A DNA stretch of 64,000 nt, from assembly GCA_022376515.1 (NCBI GenBank), contig WTXI01000004.1:1116001-1180000 (forward strand). Direction: 5' to 3'. The stretch comes from Lactifluus volemus (Eukaryota > Basidiomycota > Agaricomycetes > Russulales > Russulaceae). The notes under the pieces were generated by a model, which saw only the letters and a list, made by a program, of their open reading frames with translations, ran no database searches and had not been told where the DNA came from. Position 1 is the stretch's first letter. Each line of letters begins with the position of its first letter. A program made the translations under genes and the position numbers. This document shows positions 22,879-33,058 of the stretch, piece after piece.

Positions 22879-23885
22879 ATGAAGGCGTTTCGTGACTTTG
22901 TCAAGGGGTTCAAACCCAAATACCGTATCGCGCACGACCGCTCGCTCGGTTTGCCGACCGCGTCCCCCGCCGTGGTCGAGGTGCTGTTGTATGAGGGCTA
23001 TCTGAGAAGGATGCGAATCACCGGAGAGGTGAATCTGAACCTCATTGTCCGGCAGAGTTCGTCGTGAGCGTGCCGAATCCTTCTCCCGTCTAGCCCCATC
23101 ACGCGTAGTCTTGGCAGCCTGACTCCTGGACTAGAACCCTTGTTGCACTGCGGGTCGCGCATCGCGGGCAAACAGATCGAGCGTGCATGGCTTTCTCCTC
23201 CTTTCGGAGTGCTCGCTCCCCCGAGCTAACCCGAGTCCCGTTTTATAGTTCGCTCCCCCCGGCGTCCGGATTCACAACGACGCGCACCGAGGCGCTGCAA
23301 GTAAAGGTCGCCGAAAATGGCGTCAAACCGGGCGACCCTTGTAAGCGAATTTGCGGATCCCAATGCGTTTCCCATGCTACTCGTTGAGTCAGAAGTTGCC
23401 AACGCGCAAAACAAACTCGTCTGTATCAAAAGTCTTGTCATCCGAGCCACCCCCGTCATCCCCGACATGAACGCTGCCTTTTTCCGCTGCCTCACCTGCA
23501 ACCACACCATGCAAGTCGGGATCGACCGCGGTAAGATCGATGAGCCAGCGGCCTGCCCTCGCGACGTCTGTGCCTCGGTCGGCACCATGTCGCTCGTGCA
23601 CAACCGCTGCGAGTTTGCGGACAGACAGGTGATCCGACTGCAAGAGACGCCCGACGCGGTGCCGGATGGTCAGACGCCACACACGGTCTCGCTCAGCGCG
23701 TACGATGAACTGGTGGACGTGAGCTAGCCGGGCGACCGTCTCGTTGTCACGGGTATATTCTGCAGTGTGCTGGTGCGCGTGAATCCACGTCGTCGGACGA
23801 TCAAGAGCCTGTTCAAGACTTTTCTCGACATGGTGCATGTCAAACTCGGCAGAGACGACTCGAGACTCGCATTCGACAAGTCCAC
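22879..23885 (+). pseudogene. MCM4 gene fragment captured in the transposon
   Basis: Plus-strand pieces of the replicative helicase subunit MCM4. The segment at 22879-23065 reads MKAFRDFVKGFKPKYRIAHD, EVLLYEGYLRRMRITGEVNL (the N-terminal alpha-helical domain). The segment at 23400-23727 reads KLVCIKSLVIRATPVIPDMN, AAFFRCLTCNHTMQVGIDRG, CPRDVCASVGTMSLVHNRCE (the zinc-binding Cys residues are present) and FADRQVIRLQETPDAVPDG. A TAG at 23725-23727 interrupts DELVDVS*PGDRLVVTGIF, after which NPRRRTIKSLFKTFLDMVHV continues. The AAA+ helicase half is missing. Intact MCM4 must lie elsewhere in the genome. The preserved OB-fold sequence suggests capture was not very old. Confidence 0.85.
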
Positions 23886-24358
23886 GCGTCCCCCCTCCTT
23901 CCCGTGCATTATCGGGAATGCTCCGTATTTCTCCTCAGTGGCCGCCATTCCTTTCCCCCATTGTCCCGACCTCATATCGCCCCCCGCGGGGTCCCAAAGG
24001 GGATGTGTGCACATGTTGGGCATTGTGCCAGAGTTGGATATTGCACCAACTCAAGGAGTGATGTGGTGGCCCATTGTTATTGCAGCTCCAGTAATTGTAA
24101 TGTTCTAGTGTAGTTATCTCTTGAATATACTATGTTGTGCCCAAAAGTTTATGTGACTGAAAATGTTCTGAAAGTCATTTGGCACTGTTTGAATTGTGCA
24201 TAAGTTGTGCTTAAAGTTCACTTAGATCAAGCAGCTTGTGCTTAATTAAGCACAATTAAGCAGAATGGTGCTTAATTAAGCACCGGGGTGGCGTTAACCT
24301 GCTTAATCGTTTTGTGCTTAATTTGTGCTTAACGTGCTTATTAAGCACGTTAAGCACA

Positions 24359-24386
24359 CATTAAGCAACATGGACAATTGCTGATG
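24359..24386 (-). repeat. Right terminal inverted repeat
   Basis: Ends ...GACAATTGCTGATG on the plus strand, the inverted partner of 22180-22207. The element-side flank continues into a 33-bp palindrome at 24325-24357. Confidence 0.85.
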
Positions 24387-25699
24387 TGGTCCAGCTGGAG
24401 AAAGAGGCCATTGATATCCTCATTTCCATTTATAAATGCAGTGATCTGATAATTGTTCTACAAGAGAGCATATTCAAATGAAGCATGCCATTTTGAACAT
24501 CACTTACATTGGGATCTACACCATATTCATAATTCTCCCATGCATCATATAGATCACCTCGCAATGTGATCAGGTTCTGTATTGAGTTGATTTTCATTGG
24601 GCCCATCACAGCTTCATCTGCTGTGTCTGTGATCCTGCTTGGATAACCCTTGCATACCCACTAGCAGTGGTAAGTCTTCAGTTGAGGTCATGCTATAGAA
24701 TAATGACTCACCTCAGCATCATGTCCCTGTGGAAATATGTGGGCAACTTTGAGGTGAGTGTATGTGTCTGTTTGTTGCAGACCTGTTATGAGGCATCTTT
24801 GATCCCTGGCATAGCTATGTTGGTAGTGTGCTTCCTGCAAGGGTAACATGTTGAGCAACATTAACAAGGGGTAGAGTATGTATACCTGAGCAGGAGTGCT
24901 GGAGTAGATGGGATTGCGAGGACGTGAACTATCGGTTGACAGAAAGACATCAATGTATTCACCACTGGCTAATCCATTAGTAAGAAGATTGATCATGAAA
25001 GGAAAGGGGTATTGTAACACAACTAGAGCACATTGTGTAAGATCCTGGTGGTACAATGTCAGCTCCCGGTGGACAATGTTCTCCACATTGCTCATGGACA
25101 GGGTCATATTGAAATATTGCCCAAGGTGTCTTCTTAGTAGAAATGAATGTAGTGATATAATGATAGAAATTGTCCCATCTCAGGGTTCCATACTGCCAGA
25201 ACCCTGCAGGCTATCAATGAAAACAGGTTATGAAGCAATCATACGTCAACATACCAGCAATAACAACACGGCCGGTCGAATTATATACCTGGACATTCCG
25301 GCTCTGCAGTCGGCATGAGTCAATGTTGTCCATGTGGAAAGGGCGAGTGTGTGAAGAGTGTGTGCGAATGGATGTGAAGTAAGACCTAGAGCTGACTCGG
25401 AAACGCTGAAGAACGACCTTAAGCTGTTGCATCGTTGCTCGCCAGTGACCCTGAGCTGTTGCGTCATTGCTCACATAACCCCACACCGGCCCCTAAAACT
25501 AGAAATGCCGATGACGATCGGCCCGAACCCTTGCTTTCACAGGTCCCATAACATGCAGCAAAGGGTCCGCGGGCCGTCGACCACTAGCCGAGTCTGAGTC
25601 CGAGTCTTGAGTCTGATATTTGGCAAACAAATCGGCCCGGTTACAACTCAGGTTCTTAATATTTGTCAATGGTCATCTCAACACACGGTGTATAGGTAG

Positions 25700-26060
25700 T
25701 AGAACAGGTATGGCTTTTGGAGATGGACCCATACTTGAAGTGTCCCTTATGCACTTTCTGCCCGAACCCACTCCCACGCACAATGCAGTTACCCATCTCG
25801 TTGAGGAGCTCGAGTGGATAGAGCATATCGGGTTCTTTCACATTGCGAGCTACCACAGTCACAACTTTGGGGATGTATACACAGATAGAGATAGAGCGCA
25901 CCATCTTGTACATGAGCACGATCGCCTCGGGACTGGCGTTGACACATTCAAAGTAGCCACCACGTCAGCCTCATTCTCCCGTGATGCCCTCGGGATGGAA
26001 GGAGATGAAGTGATGGGCGAATGAGCGCATGAGTTTGTGGAAATGAAACGCCGTGTCGTG
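25700..26060 (-). pseudogene. Alanine aminotransferase relic, copy 2
   Basis: Minus-strand pieces FHKLMRSFAHHFISFH, GITGE with stop codons, RGGYFECVNASPEAIVLMYK, VVTVVARNVKEPDMLYPLEL then NCIVRGSGFGQK. Together they outline the GECGxRGGYFECVN and IVPGSGFGQK regions of alanine transaminase, but with two in-frame stops and missing segments. It is shorter than the copy-1 relic because the PPLG..GDISY block is deleted. Confidence 0.7.
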
Positions 26061-26195
26061 GGTTTGGGGGTGTGCGTGACCCTAACGGGTCATGCGAAAG
26101 GAGAAGAACATACCTGTTATGAGCACATTCATATGCTTTTCATGTATCCCTCCGCAGCTATAAAGACCGACTGGAAATGCTTAAAGTCGCAGGTA

Positions 26196-26582
26196 TCAGC
26201 AGAAGGGTTCTATCACATCCCTTGTTCGAATGGCACATGCTCTGACCGATGTATCGACCGAACCCGCGTTCGCGCACGTACGTTCCGAGTTACTAACCAC
26301 GGAAGATTTCTCCTTTTTGGCACGTCGAACGCTAAAGCTACGCCAGACGTCACTGGCTGACGCCAAAGTGAGCGCCCGTCGCCGAATATCAGAGTAATAA
26401 TCAGACGCGTCGATGCTCTGGCAATACATGTCTACTTCACGTTGGCGAATCTTGAAAAGCGTAAAGTCTACCGATGTGTCACCAGCTGAATTGACGCTTG
26501 CCCTAGGACCAGGTGGCTCTCGCTCAGCCACTGCAGGAGACGGTAACGAAACATAGATGGGACGAAAACGAATACTAGGCAA
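26196..26582 (-). CDS. Unidentified ORF interrupted upstream by the copia element
   Basis: The minus frame runs PSIRFRPIYVSLPSPAVAER, SVDFTLFKIRQREVDMYCQS, DYYSDIRRRALTLASASDVW and on to about 26196. The part around RRRALTLASASDVW has a diverged counterpart at 17630-17670. If the retrotransposon and its 5-bp duplication are removed, GTGAGTATTTTC (from 31807-31816) joins TGGTCGCTGCTGTTGCCTAG (26578-26596), which reads as a short intron. The upstream exon would be MGVTPWHRRGVVCA at about 31818-31860. Splice phase does not close cleanly. Function unknown. Confidence 0.3.
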   Translation of the reverse strand: MPSIRFRPIYVSLPSPAVAEREPPGPRASVNSAGDTSVDFTLFKIRQREVDMYCQSIDASDYYSDIRRRALTLASASDVWRSFSVRRAKKEKSSVVSNSERTCANAGSVDTSVRACAIRTRDVIEPFC

Positions 26583-26600
26583 CAGCAGCGACCAGAAAAT

Positions 26601-27023
26601 ATTGGACGACAGATCAATGCTGAGGCTCAGTCAGAAAGAGAAAAGACTGAATTATCTACCTATTGGACGACAGATCAATGCTGAGGCTAGGTAGATAGTA
26701 AGTAACTTAGAAGTGAAGTAAATAGTGATAAGATACTAACCTCAGTCAGAAAGAGAAAAGACTGAGGTGTGCGGAACACAGAAGTTACAGTACTTATGCT
26801 AGAAGGTAACTGAGATAATTAGTAGACTAATATTGAAGCAATAAAAGGTGGAACGCTATGTGAAACGAAGAGATCGGGGCAATATGATGAAACATAGATA
26901 ACGACTGTCCAAAATCAGTAATCTGTCCGAAACTGGTATCACCGGGTATAAGCGGTCACACGTCACGTAACGTGTCACCGCGCGTTGGCTCGACTTACGC
27001 TCTGCGAGGCTGCGCTTCCAACA
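26601..27023 (-). repeat. 3' LTR of the copia element
   Basis: About 423 bp with TGTTGG...CCAATA ends in element sense. It contains an internal direct repeat (ATTGGACGACAGATCAATGC occurs twice, 61 nt apart), which is also present in the other LTR. Confidence 0.9.
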
Positions 27024-27030
27024 CGCCCCC

Positions 27031-30000
27031 TCAGCCCGCAGGGTGTACTCCCATACAAGCTGTGAAGCGTTCGTGCTTCTCGCGAACAAGCCCCTTGGTA
27101 AGCACATCAGCAACTTGTTCGTTAGTAGGCATATAATCCAGAACAATGGCTTTCAGATCCACTTGCTGTCTCAGAAAATGATGCCTGACTTCTATGTGCT
27201 TGGTGCGATCATGGAATTCGGGATTTTTCGCGATGGATATGGCTGATTGGTTGTCAATATAGAGGGTAATAGGTATGTCGCTTGTTTGATCGTTCCAGAT
27301 CTCGCTGATAAGGCTTTTCAGCCAAGCGGCCTCTTTGGCTGCATGCGCTCCGGCTATGTACTCGGCCTCGGTGCTCGAAAGTGCGACAGTTTGTTGTTTC
27401 TTCGAGCTCCAGCTAATTGCACCCCCTGCCAGCATGAAGACGAAACCGGACGTCGATTTGCGGTCATTCACGTCGCTGGCCCAGTCTGCGTCGACGTAAC
27501 CATGGAGACGGGTCCCCTCTTTGGTTCCTCGCTGGAAAACGAGGCGGCGATCGCTCGTGGCTCGGAGGTAGCGGAATGCGCGGTCGAGGGCGTGCAGGTG
27601 CTCGTCACCGGGGTTAGCGGCGTGGCGACCTAGCGCGGCCACTGTGTAGGCCAGGTCCGGGCGCGTACCGAGCATCGGGTACATCAGTGCGCCGATCGCG
27701 CTCTGGTACGACTTGACGTCGGTTTCAGGTGTGTCGAGCTTGATTAGATGCTCGTTAGGGACTGCAGGGGTGCTGATCGGCCTACAGTTAGCTTTGCCGT
27801 GACGCTCGAGGACGTCGTTAATGTAGCGCTCCTGCGATAGGGCGATCCATCCGGCATCGCGGTCGCGTGTAACGTGGACACCCAAGATCCAAGCGATCTC
27901 ACCCAAGTCCGTCATCTGGTAAGTCTTCTTCAACATCTCCTTGTCATGATTAATGACCTGCAGGCTTTTGCAGACCATGGTGATGTCGTCAACATACAGC
28001 GCTATGATGGAGTGGATGCCGTCTTTCAGGCGGGTGAAAACGGCGTGGTCGGCGTCCGTGTGGGTATATCCCATCGATTCGAGCGTCGCCCTGATGTGCT
28101 CGTACCAGGCGCGCCCCCCCTGCTTCGTGCCGTAGACTGCCTTCTTCAACCTCAAGACCATACCTTCAGGTGTATCAAAACCAGGGGGGGGAGCCATGAA
28201 GATCTCCTCCTTCAGGTCCCCATTCAGGTAAGCGGACTTGACATCCATCTGATGAATTTCTAGGTCAAACTCAGCGGCAAGTGCAAGAATCGTACGAAGC
28301 GAGGCGAATTTCGCGACGGGCGCAAACGTCTCGTCGAAATCGATGCCCTCCGTTTGGGTGAAGCCTTGCGCGACGAGACGCGCTTTGTACTTCTGGATGG
28401 AGCCGTCGGGGCCTCTCTTGATCCTGAAGACCCATTTGCTCCCCACAACCTTTCGATTGGTAGGACGCGGGACTGCCTCGTAAACCCCCATATGCTCAAA
28501 CATTCGTTTTTCCTCGTTACAGGCAAGCTCCCACTGAGCAGCATCGGGACGTGCCATAGCTTCGGCATAAGTCCTCGGATCGCTAGCGGGGTCGCGCGCG
28601 ACTGTGGCGCGTTCGGCAGGTCGCCTGCGTGCTCCATATGAGGAGGTCGAGTAGCGGGGATCGTCATCGCGGACGGGTGCGCGGACGTTCCGCTTCGGGC
28701 GTGAGAGCGCGATCGGAAGATCGGGAGGTTGAGGAGTCATTTCGGGTACCTCATCGAGTAGTTGCTCGATCTCTGATTCGCTGACTGAGTCTGTTTCAGA
28801 GCTACTTTCGGAATCGGAGGAACTAGAAGAGGAGCTGGAAGAGTCATTCGGCGCAGGTGGCGTTGCGGCTGGTGTGGGCGTTGCGCCCGGCGTGGTGTTG
28901 TTTAGGACGTCGTCGGCGTCGTCGGGTTCGAGGATGATACGCTCGTAGAGTTTAACTGGCCCCCCTCGTCGAACACGACATCGCGAGACTCAAAAAAGCG
29001 GCGGGTTTGTCGGTGCACAAGCAGGTAGGCTTTCCTGTTCTTGGCAAAACCGAGAAACGTGCAGATTAATGAGCGGGCAGCTAACTTCACACGTTTTTTC
29101 TTAGGGACGTGCATGAAGGCTCGGGAGCCGAAGACGCGGTAGGCCGAGATGTCGGGCTTATTGCCGCTCCAAGCTTCCTCGGGCGTTCGGTTGTCGAGTG
29201 CGCGTGTGGGGGATACATTATGCAGCAAGGCAGCATATTCGAGTGCCTCGTACCAGTAGGATTCGGGAAGCTTCGCATCTGTGAGCATGGAGCGCACCTT
29301 GTCGAGCAGCGTGCGATTCATGCGCTCGGCAACGCCGTTGTGCTCAGGTGTATGTGGCGTCGTCATCTCGTGCTGAATGCCACGCTCATCTAGAAATTCC
29401 GAGAACTCCCCCCCTTTGTACTCGCCCCCTCCATCGGTGCGGAGACGCTTAACGCGTTTGCCGGTCTGCACCTCAACCCTGGTCACGAACACTTTGAAGC
29501 GTGCCAGTGCATCCGATTTTTCTCGTAGACCTGCCACGAAGACCTTCCGAGAGGCGTCGTCGATCCAGGTGACAAAATAATGGTACCCTTTGTGTGATCG
29601 AGTCGACATTTTGCCACACAGGTCCGAGTGGATACGGCCGAGGATGGTGTCCGATCGCGACTCGGTTGTTTTCTGGATTTCGGCTCGGGTCTGTTTCCCC
29701 TTCAAGCAGGATTCACATGGGGTGGTAAGGGACTTCCCAGATGTGATCTTGATGCCGCTAACAGTGCCTTTCTTAGCCATGCGCAAAATCGTGTCGGTAT
29801 TTAAGTGGCCGAGGCGCCGGTGCCAGGTGGCTAAGTCAGCTTTTGCGGACGGCGCTCGGGCTGCTAGCGCGACAACATTTGCGGGCGTGAGATCATCTCC
29901 TTCAGCGGGGAAAGATTCGACAATGGCAAGGTGTGCGGATGCGAGGGGAATTGTGTGGATATGCATGAGATACAGGTTGAGATGGCGCTGACCTTCGCAG

Positions 30001-31310
30001 ATGACATTTCCGCTCGGGTCATAAATGTGGCAGCCTTGTCCGATAAAACGAACGTCGGCACCGCAATCAGTAAGGTGAGAGACGGACAGCAAGTTCCCGT
30101 GCAACTCCGGGACGTGGAGGACGTTTTGGAGGACCACTTCGTTCCATTGCTTCCCAGCCCGCATTCGGACGTGAATGCGACCCTGGCCGACGCCATGGAT
30201 GGCACTATTATCACCCAGGACGACGGGGATATCTTTAGCAAGGGTAGAGTATTGCTGGAACCAGTTGCGGTTAGAACACATGGTGCGGGACGCTCCGGAG
30301 TCCATAATCCAGGAGTGATGATGGGGGGATTGGCTGCTCGCGTTCGACTGCGCGCGGAACACGTGGACAGTGCGAACGGTCTCGTCCGAGGCTGGCTCGT
30401 CTGCGGAGGCAATTTTCGCCGTTGCGGCGGGCGTCGCAGTCGCTGGCTTTGCGCTGTTAGCTGCGGCTGCCTTGGCCTCCTGCTCCTTCTTCAATTTCCG
30501 ACACTCGCTCACGTCATGGCCCGAGATCTTGCAGTGAGTGCAGTACTTCTTGGACTTGTCCTCCTGCTTCCCTTTACCCTTCCCTTTCCCCTTTTTAGCG
30601 GTCTTGCCCGATTTGGCGAAGAACGCGGTGGCGGCCATCCCGGACTCATGAACTCGACGCTGCTCATCACGGATGATTTGTGATTTGGTATATTCAATGT
30701 CGATGTTATCACGGGTGGATAGGATAGTCTTAAGGGTGGATAAGGAAGGTGGGAGCGCCCCGATAATGGTGTGCGCGATGATGCGATCATCGAGGGCAAG
30801 GCCGAGAGCGGTAATAGTGCGGGCAGAGCGGATGAGGGAATTTATCTGGGGCTCGAGCGGTTCGGTATCGAGGAGCTGACGACGGAAGACATCGTCGATC
30901 AGGTGGGTAACCTTCTGCTCCCCTTTGCCTTCGTAACGCTCAGCGAGTCGATCCCAGGTAATTTTCGCAGATTTGGTGTCAAGGACTGAGTTCAGGGGTT
31001 CATCTGTCATGGCCATAACGAGATGCATTCGCGCGCTCTCGTTTTTGACGTTCCAGGCAGCGGCACCAACAGGATCGGCTACCGGATCTGGCTTGGCAGA
31101 GGATCCGTCAACGACTGACCATAGATCGTGAAAGGTGAAGACGGTTTCGACACGGCACTTCCAAAATGCGTAGTTGCTGCCGTCCATTTCGAGAAGGGGA
31201 AGGTTCAGCAAGTGTGGTGGTTTACCCGGAGCAGCCTGTGAGGATGTCGCGGCCCCTGCGGGAGGAGCATTGCCGCCTTGCGACGGGGACGTCTGCGTAG
31301 AGGTAGACAT
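27031..31310 (-). CDS. Copia Gag-Pol polyprotein, one frameshift at a G6 run
   Basis: From Met at 31310: a UBN2-type Gag (LLEMDGSNYAFWKCRVETVF), zinc knuckle CTHCKISGHDVSEC, protease WIMDSGASRTMC, GAG-pre-integrase WHRRLGHLNTDTI with CESC, and integrase (HSDLCGKM, DDASRKVF, LRTDGGGEYKG, EHNGVAERMNRTLLDK). Then, in a second frame, reverse transcriptase (KWVFRIKRGPDG, YKARLVAQGFTQTEGIDF, MDVKSAYLNGDLKEEIFM, LYVDDI) and RNase H (GYVDADWASD, KSTSGFVFML, STEAEYIA). The order integrase before reverse transcriptase defines Ty1/copia. The two frames meet at 28960-28965, where a run of six C (G in sense) needs one more base to read VVFDEGGPVKLYERI. With near-identical LTRs this is either a fresh knock-out or a consensus error. 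Confidence 0.9.
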
Positions 31311-31379
31311 AGTATTGCAAATTCGAAAGTGGTGTGCGCGTGATGTCTGTCAGAGCTTCAAATGTCAGGTCTCATAATC

Positions 31380-31803
31380 TATTGGACGACAGATCAATGC
31401 TGAGGCTCAGTCAGAAAGAGAAAAGACTGAATTATCTACCTATTGGACGACAGATCAATGCTGAGGCTAGGTAGATAGTAAGTAACTTAGAAGTGAAGTA
31501 AATAGTGATAAGATACTAACCTCAGTCAGAAAGAGAAAAGACTGAGGTGTGCGGAACACAGAAGTTACAGTACTTATGCTAGAAGGTAACTGAGATAATT
31601 AGTAGACTAATATTGAAGCAATAAAAGGTGGAACGCTATGTGAAACGAAGAGATCGGGGCAATATGATGAAACATAGATAACGACTGTCCAAAATCAGTA
31701 ATCTGTCCGAAACTGGTATCACCGGGTATAAGCGGTCACACGTCACGTAACGTGTCACCGCGCGTTGGCTCGACTTACGCTCTGCGAGGCTGCGCTTCCA
31801 ACA
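31380..31803 (-). repeat. 5' LTR of the copia element
   Basis: About 424 bp, apparently identical to the other LTR. It should carry the element's promoter. A TATA box cannot be pointed to with confidence. Confidence 0.9.
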
Positions 31804-31839
31804 GAAAATACTCACCGCGCACACAACGCCGCGGCGGTG

Positions 31840-31920
31840 CCAAGGGGTCACGCCCATAAGGATGAAGCCAAGTGGACACCACTGTCAGACAGCACTTGAA
31901 ACATTGGGCGTGACCCAAGG
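31840..31920. repeat. Short inverted repeat next to the copia insertion
   Basis: CCAAGGGGTCACGCCCATA (31840-31858) and its near-complement CATTGGGCGTGACCCAAGG (31902-31920) enclose about 43 nt. They could be a hairpin in RNA or the ends of a tiny foldback. No further partner seen. Confidence 0.6.
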
Positions 31921-33058
31921 TAACAAAAAAATGGCAAATGAGAGCACACCTTTCGGGGGCCGCATTTCGTAGTGAAAGCGGGGAACTCTCCCTGCTTGTG
32001 AGTTCAAATGAAGTTGAGGAGAGGGGATCAGAGGGGCAAAGGGAAGAAAGAGGAAGAGCGGCGGCAAGTAAGAAGAAGAACGCGTAGAAGTCCCAAGTCG
32101 AGGGATCTAAGCGAGATAAGCGGAGGCGAGAGGGGGAATAGACGAGATTTTGAGGGAGAAGAAGTCAAAGAAACTTGAGGGAAAACTTAGAATCAGACGA
32201 GATTTCGAGAACAGAAGTGAGCGGCGAGATTTCGCTGGCTCGTTTGTACATTCCGAAGCTGTATTTAAGTACATTTGAGCCATGTAATCTAAAAGGGGGT
32301 AAACGCGTCGAAGTCGGAAGCATAGGTAAGTATCGAGGCTATCGGTGCGAAGACAAAGGCCATGAGAGTAAGAAAAATATATTGGAACTGAGATAGGTAT
32401 GAAAGGGAGGAGACACGAAGCTAGGGTGAAGCGGGGAACAAGGAGGAAGGGGACGAAATCATGAAAGGAAAAAGGGGACTAAAATAATCTTCGAAGTCGC
32501 GTGCACCCTCAGAATGCTTCACGGGATGCTCGCGGTCTCTTCGAGAGATCGTTAGGCCGTCAGCCTAGAACGTGGGCACGGCGCGAGACACAGCACGCAG
32601 CCCGAGACGAAAGGGAGAAAGCTAAGCACAAAAAGAGGAAAGATGCCATACTGAGCGAACAATGGGAAACGCGAGGCACACTAGCACGAAACAGGAGCAG
32701 AGATGCACAAGACAAGCCAAAATCATGAAGGAAACAAAGAGAAAACGTCGTGCAACGCGAGGCCGCAGAGGACGGGTCTATGGCCGAGGCGTAGTCACAT
32801 CGTGGCCGAGGGCGATCGTGGCCCAATTCGAGATCGAAACCGCGCGAGAACGAAATCTAAGCAGTCCGGAGAATTCGGCAGACAGCAGCACAGGTCGAGA
32901 CGAGGAGGAAGCGGAACTTGTGCGTACTAAGTTGCACAAAAACGAGGCTTTCGGGGCCAGCCGCTAAGCTGACCCTACAGTAGCAACTAGACTGCCTCCA
33001 TCTATTGTTCATTTGTACGACGTAGCCACAGGGGCCGCTGCCCACCAGCCCCTAAAAC
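31921..33058. other. GA-rich intergenic stretch, no gene recognised
   Basis: About 1.1 kb, strongly purine-rich on the plus strand with repeated GAGATTTCG/GAGATTTTG words around 32140-32230. Open frames here are composition artefacts. The last 60 nt (about 32990-33058) resemble DNA upstream of the HNH genes. Confidence 0.4.

Larger units (their letters stand above)
22180..24386. mobile_element. 2.2 kb DNA transposon with 28-bp TIRs, carrying an MCM4 fragment
   Basis: Both ends start CATCAGCAATTGTCCA when read inward, and the inverted match extends 28 bp with one C/T difference. It sits in the last exon of HNH copy B, flanked by CA on both sides where copy A has a single CA (2-bp target duplication). 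Subterminal DNA is packed with TTAAGCA-type motifs: a roughly 30-nt direct repeat at 22305-22385 containing GCTCAGCACAAT, two GTGCTTAATTAAGCAC palindromes (24238-24253, 24268-24283) and a 33-bp palindrome (24325-24357). No transposase is recognisable inside, so it is non-autonomous. The superfamily is unclear: the dinucleotide duplication argues against hAT, PIF/Harbinger and Tc1. Confidence 0.8.
22042..25333 (-). pseudogene. HNH_2-type nuclease-like gene, copy B (split by a transposon)
   Basis: Apart from the insertion every exon is intact. Start MDNIDSCRLQSRNVQVYNST is at 25333, then GFWQYGTLRWDNFYHYITTF, TPWAIFQYDPVHEQCGEHCP, SSSGEYIDVFLSTD, the HNH core EAHYQHSYARDQRCLITGL with LKVAHIFPQGHDAE, KGYPSRITDTADEAVMG, ITLRGDLYDAWENYEYGVD, and last exon NNYQITAFINGNEDINGLFL then QLDH. 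There a 2.2 kb element (22180-24386) enters, and the coding continues IKDSTLRPLNELFTDHF to a stop at 22042. Target CA is duplicated. The RDQRCLITG..HIFP..H arrangement matches HNH_2-type proteins. The insertion should abolish the C-terminal fifth but leaves the HNH core. Confidence 0.75.
18970..26395. repeat. Segmental duplication, copy 2 (about 7.4 kb with insert)
   Basis: Second, same-orientation copy of 12110-17650. It is longer because of the 2.2 kb transposon at 22180-24386. Its EFM7-type gene and HNH gene (apart from the insert) are in better condition than those of copy 1, so copy 2 is closer to the ancestral state. Confidence 0.8.
26601..31803 (-). mobile_element. Full-length Ty1/copia LTR retrotransposon
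   Basis: About 5.2 kb, in minus orientation. It has two LTRs of about 423 bp (26601-27023 and 31380-31803), beginning TGTTGGAAG and ending CCAATA in element sense, and I saw no differences between them by eye. Target duplication GAAAA flanks both sides (26596-26600 and 31804-31808). A purine-rich TGAGGGGGCG abuts the 3' LTR as polypurine tract. I could not identify a convincing tRNA primer-binding site after the 5' LTR. Matching LTRs imply a very recent insertion, or gene conversion between LTRs. Confidence 0.95.

Noticed and set aside
22180..24386. Assignment of the TIR element to hAT, CACTA or Tc1/mariner
   Set aside because: The flanks support only a 2-bp duplication, and the ends do not start CACTA or CAGT with TA. 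No transposase is present to decide.
28260..28667. Minus-strand ORF of 135 codons inside the copia element
   Set aside because: It overlaps the reverse-transcriptase coding region in another frame. The RT frame has all family motifs.
29931..30683. 250-codon plus-strand ORF opposite the copia gag/protease region
   Set aside because: Antisense shadow of the GC-rich polyprotein, with no motif of its own.
31320..31380. Primer-binding site for initiator tRNA-Met next to the 5' LTR
   Set aside because: The sequence after the LTR (GATTATGAGACC in element sense) does not give a convincing TGG-type match, so none is annotated.
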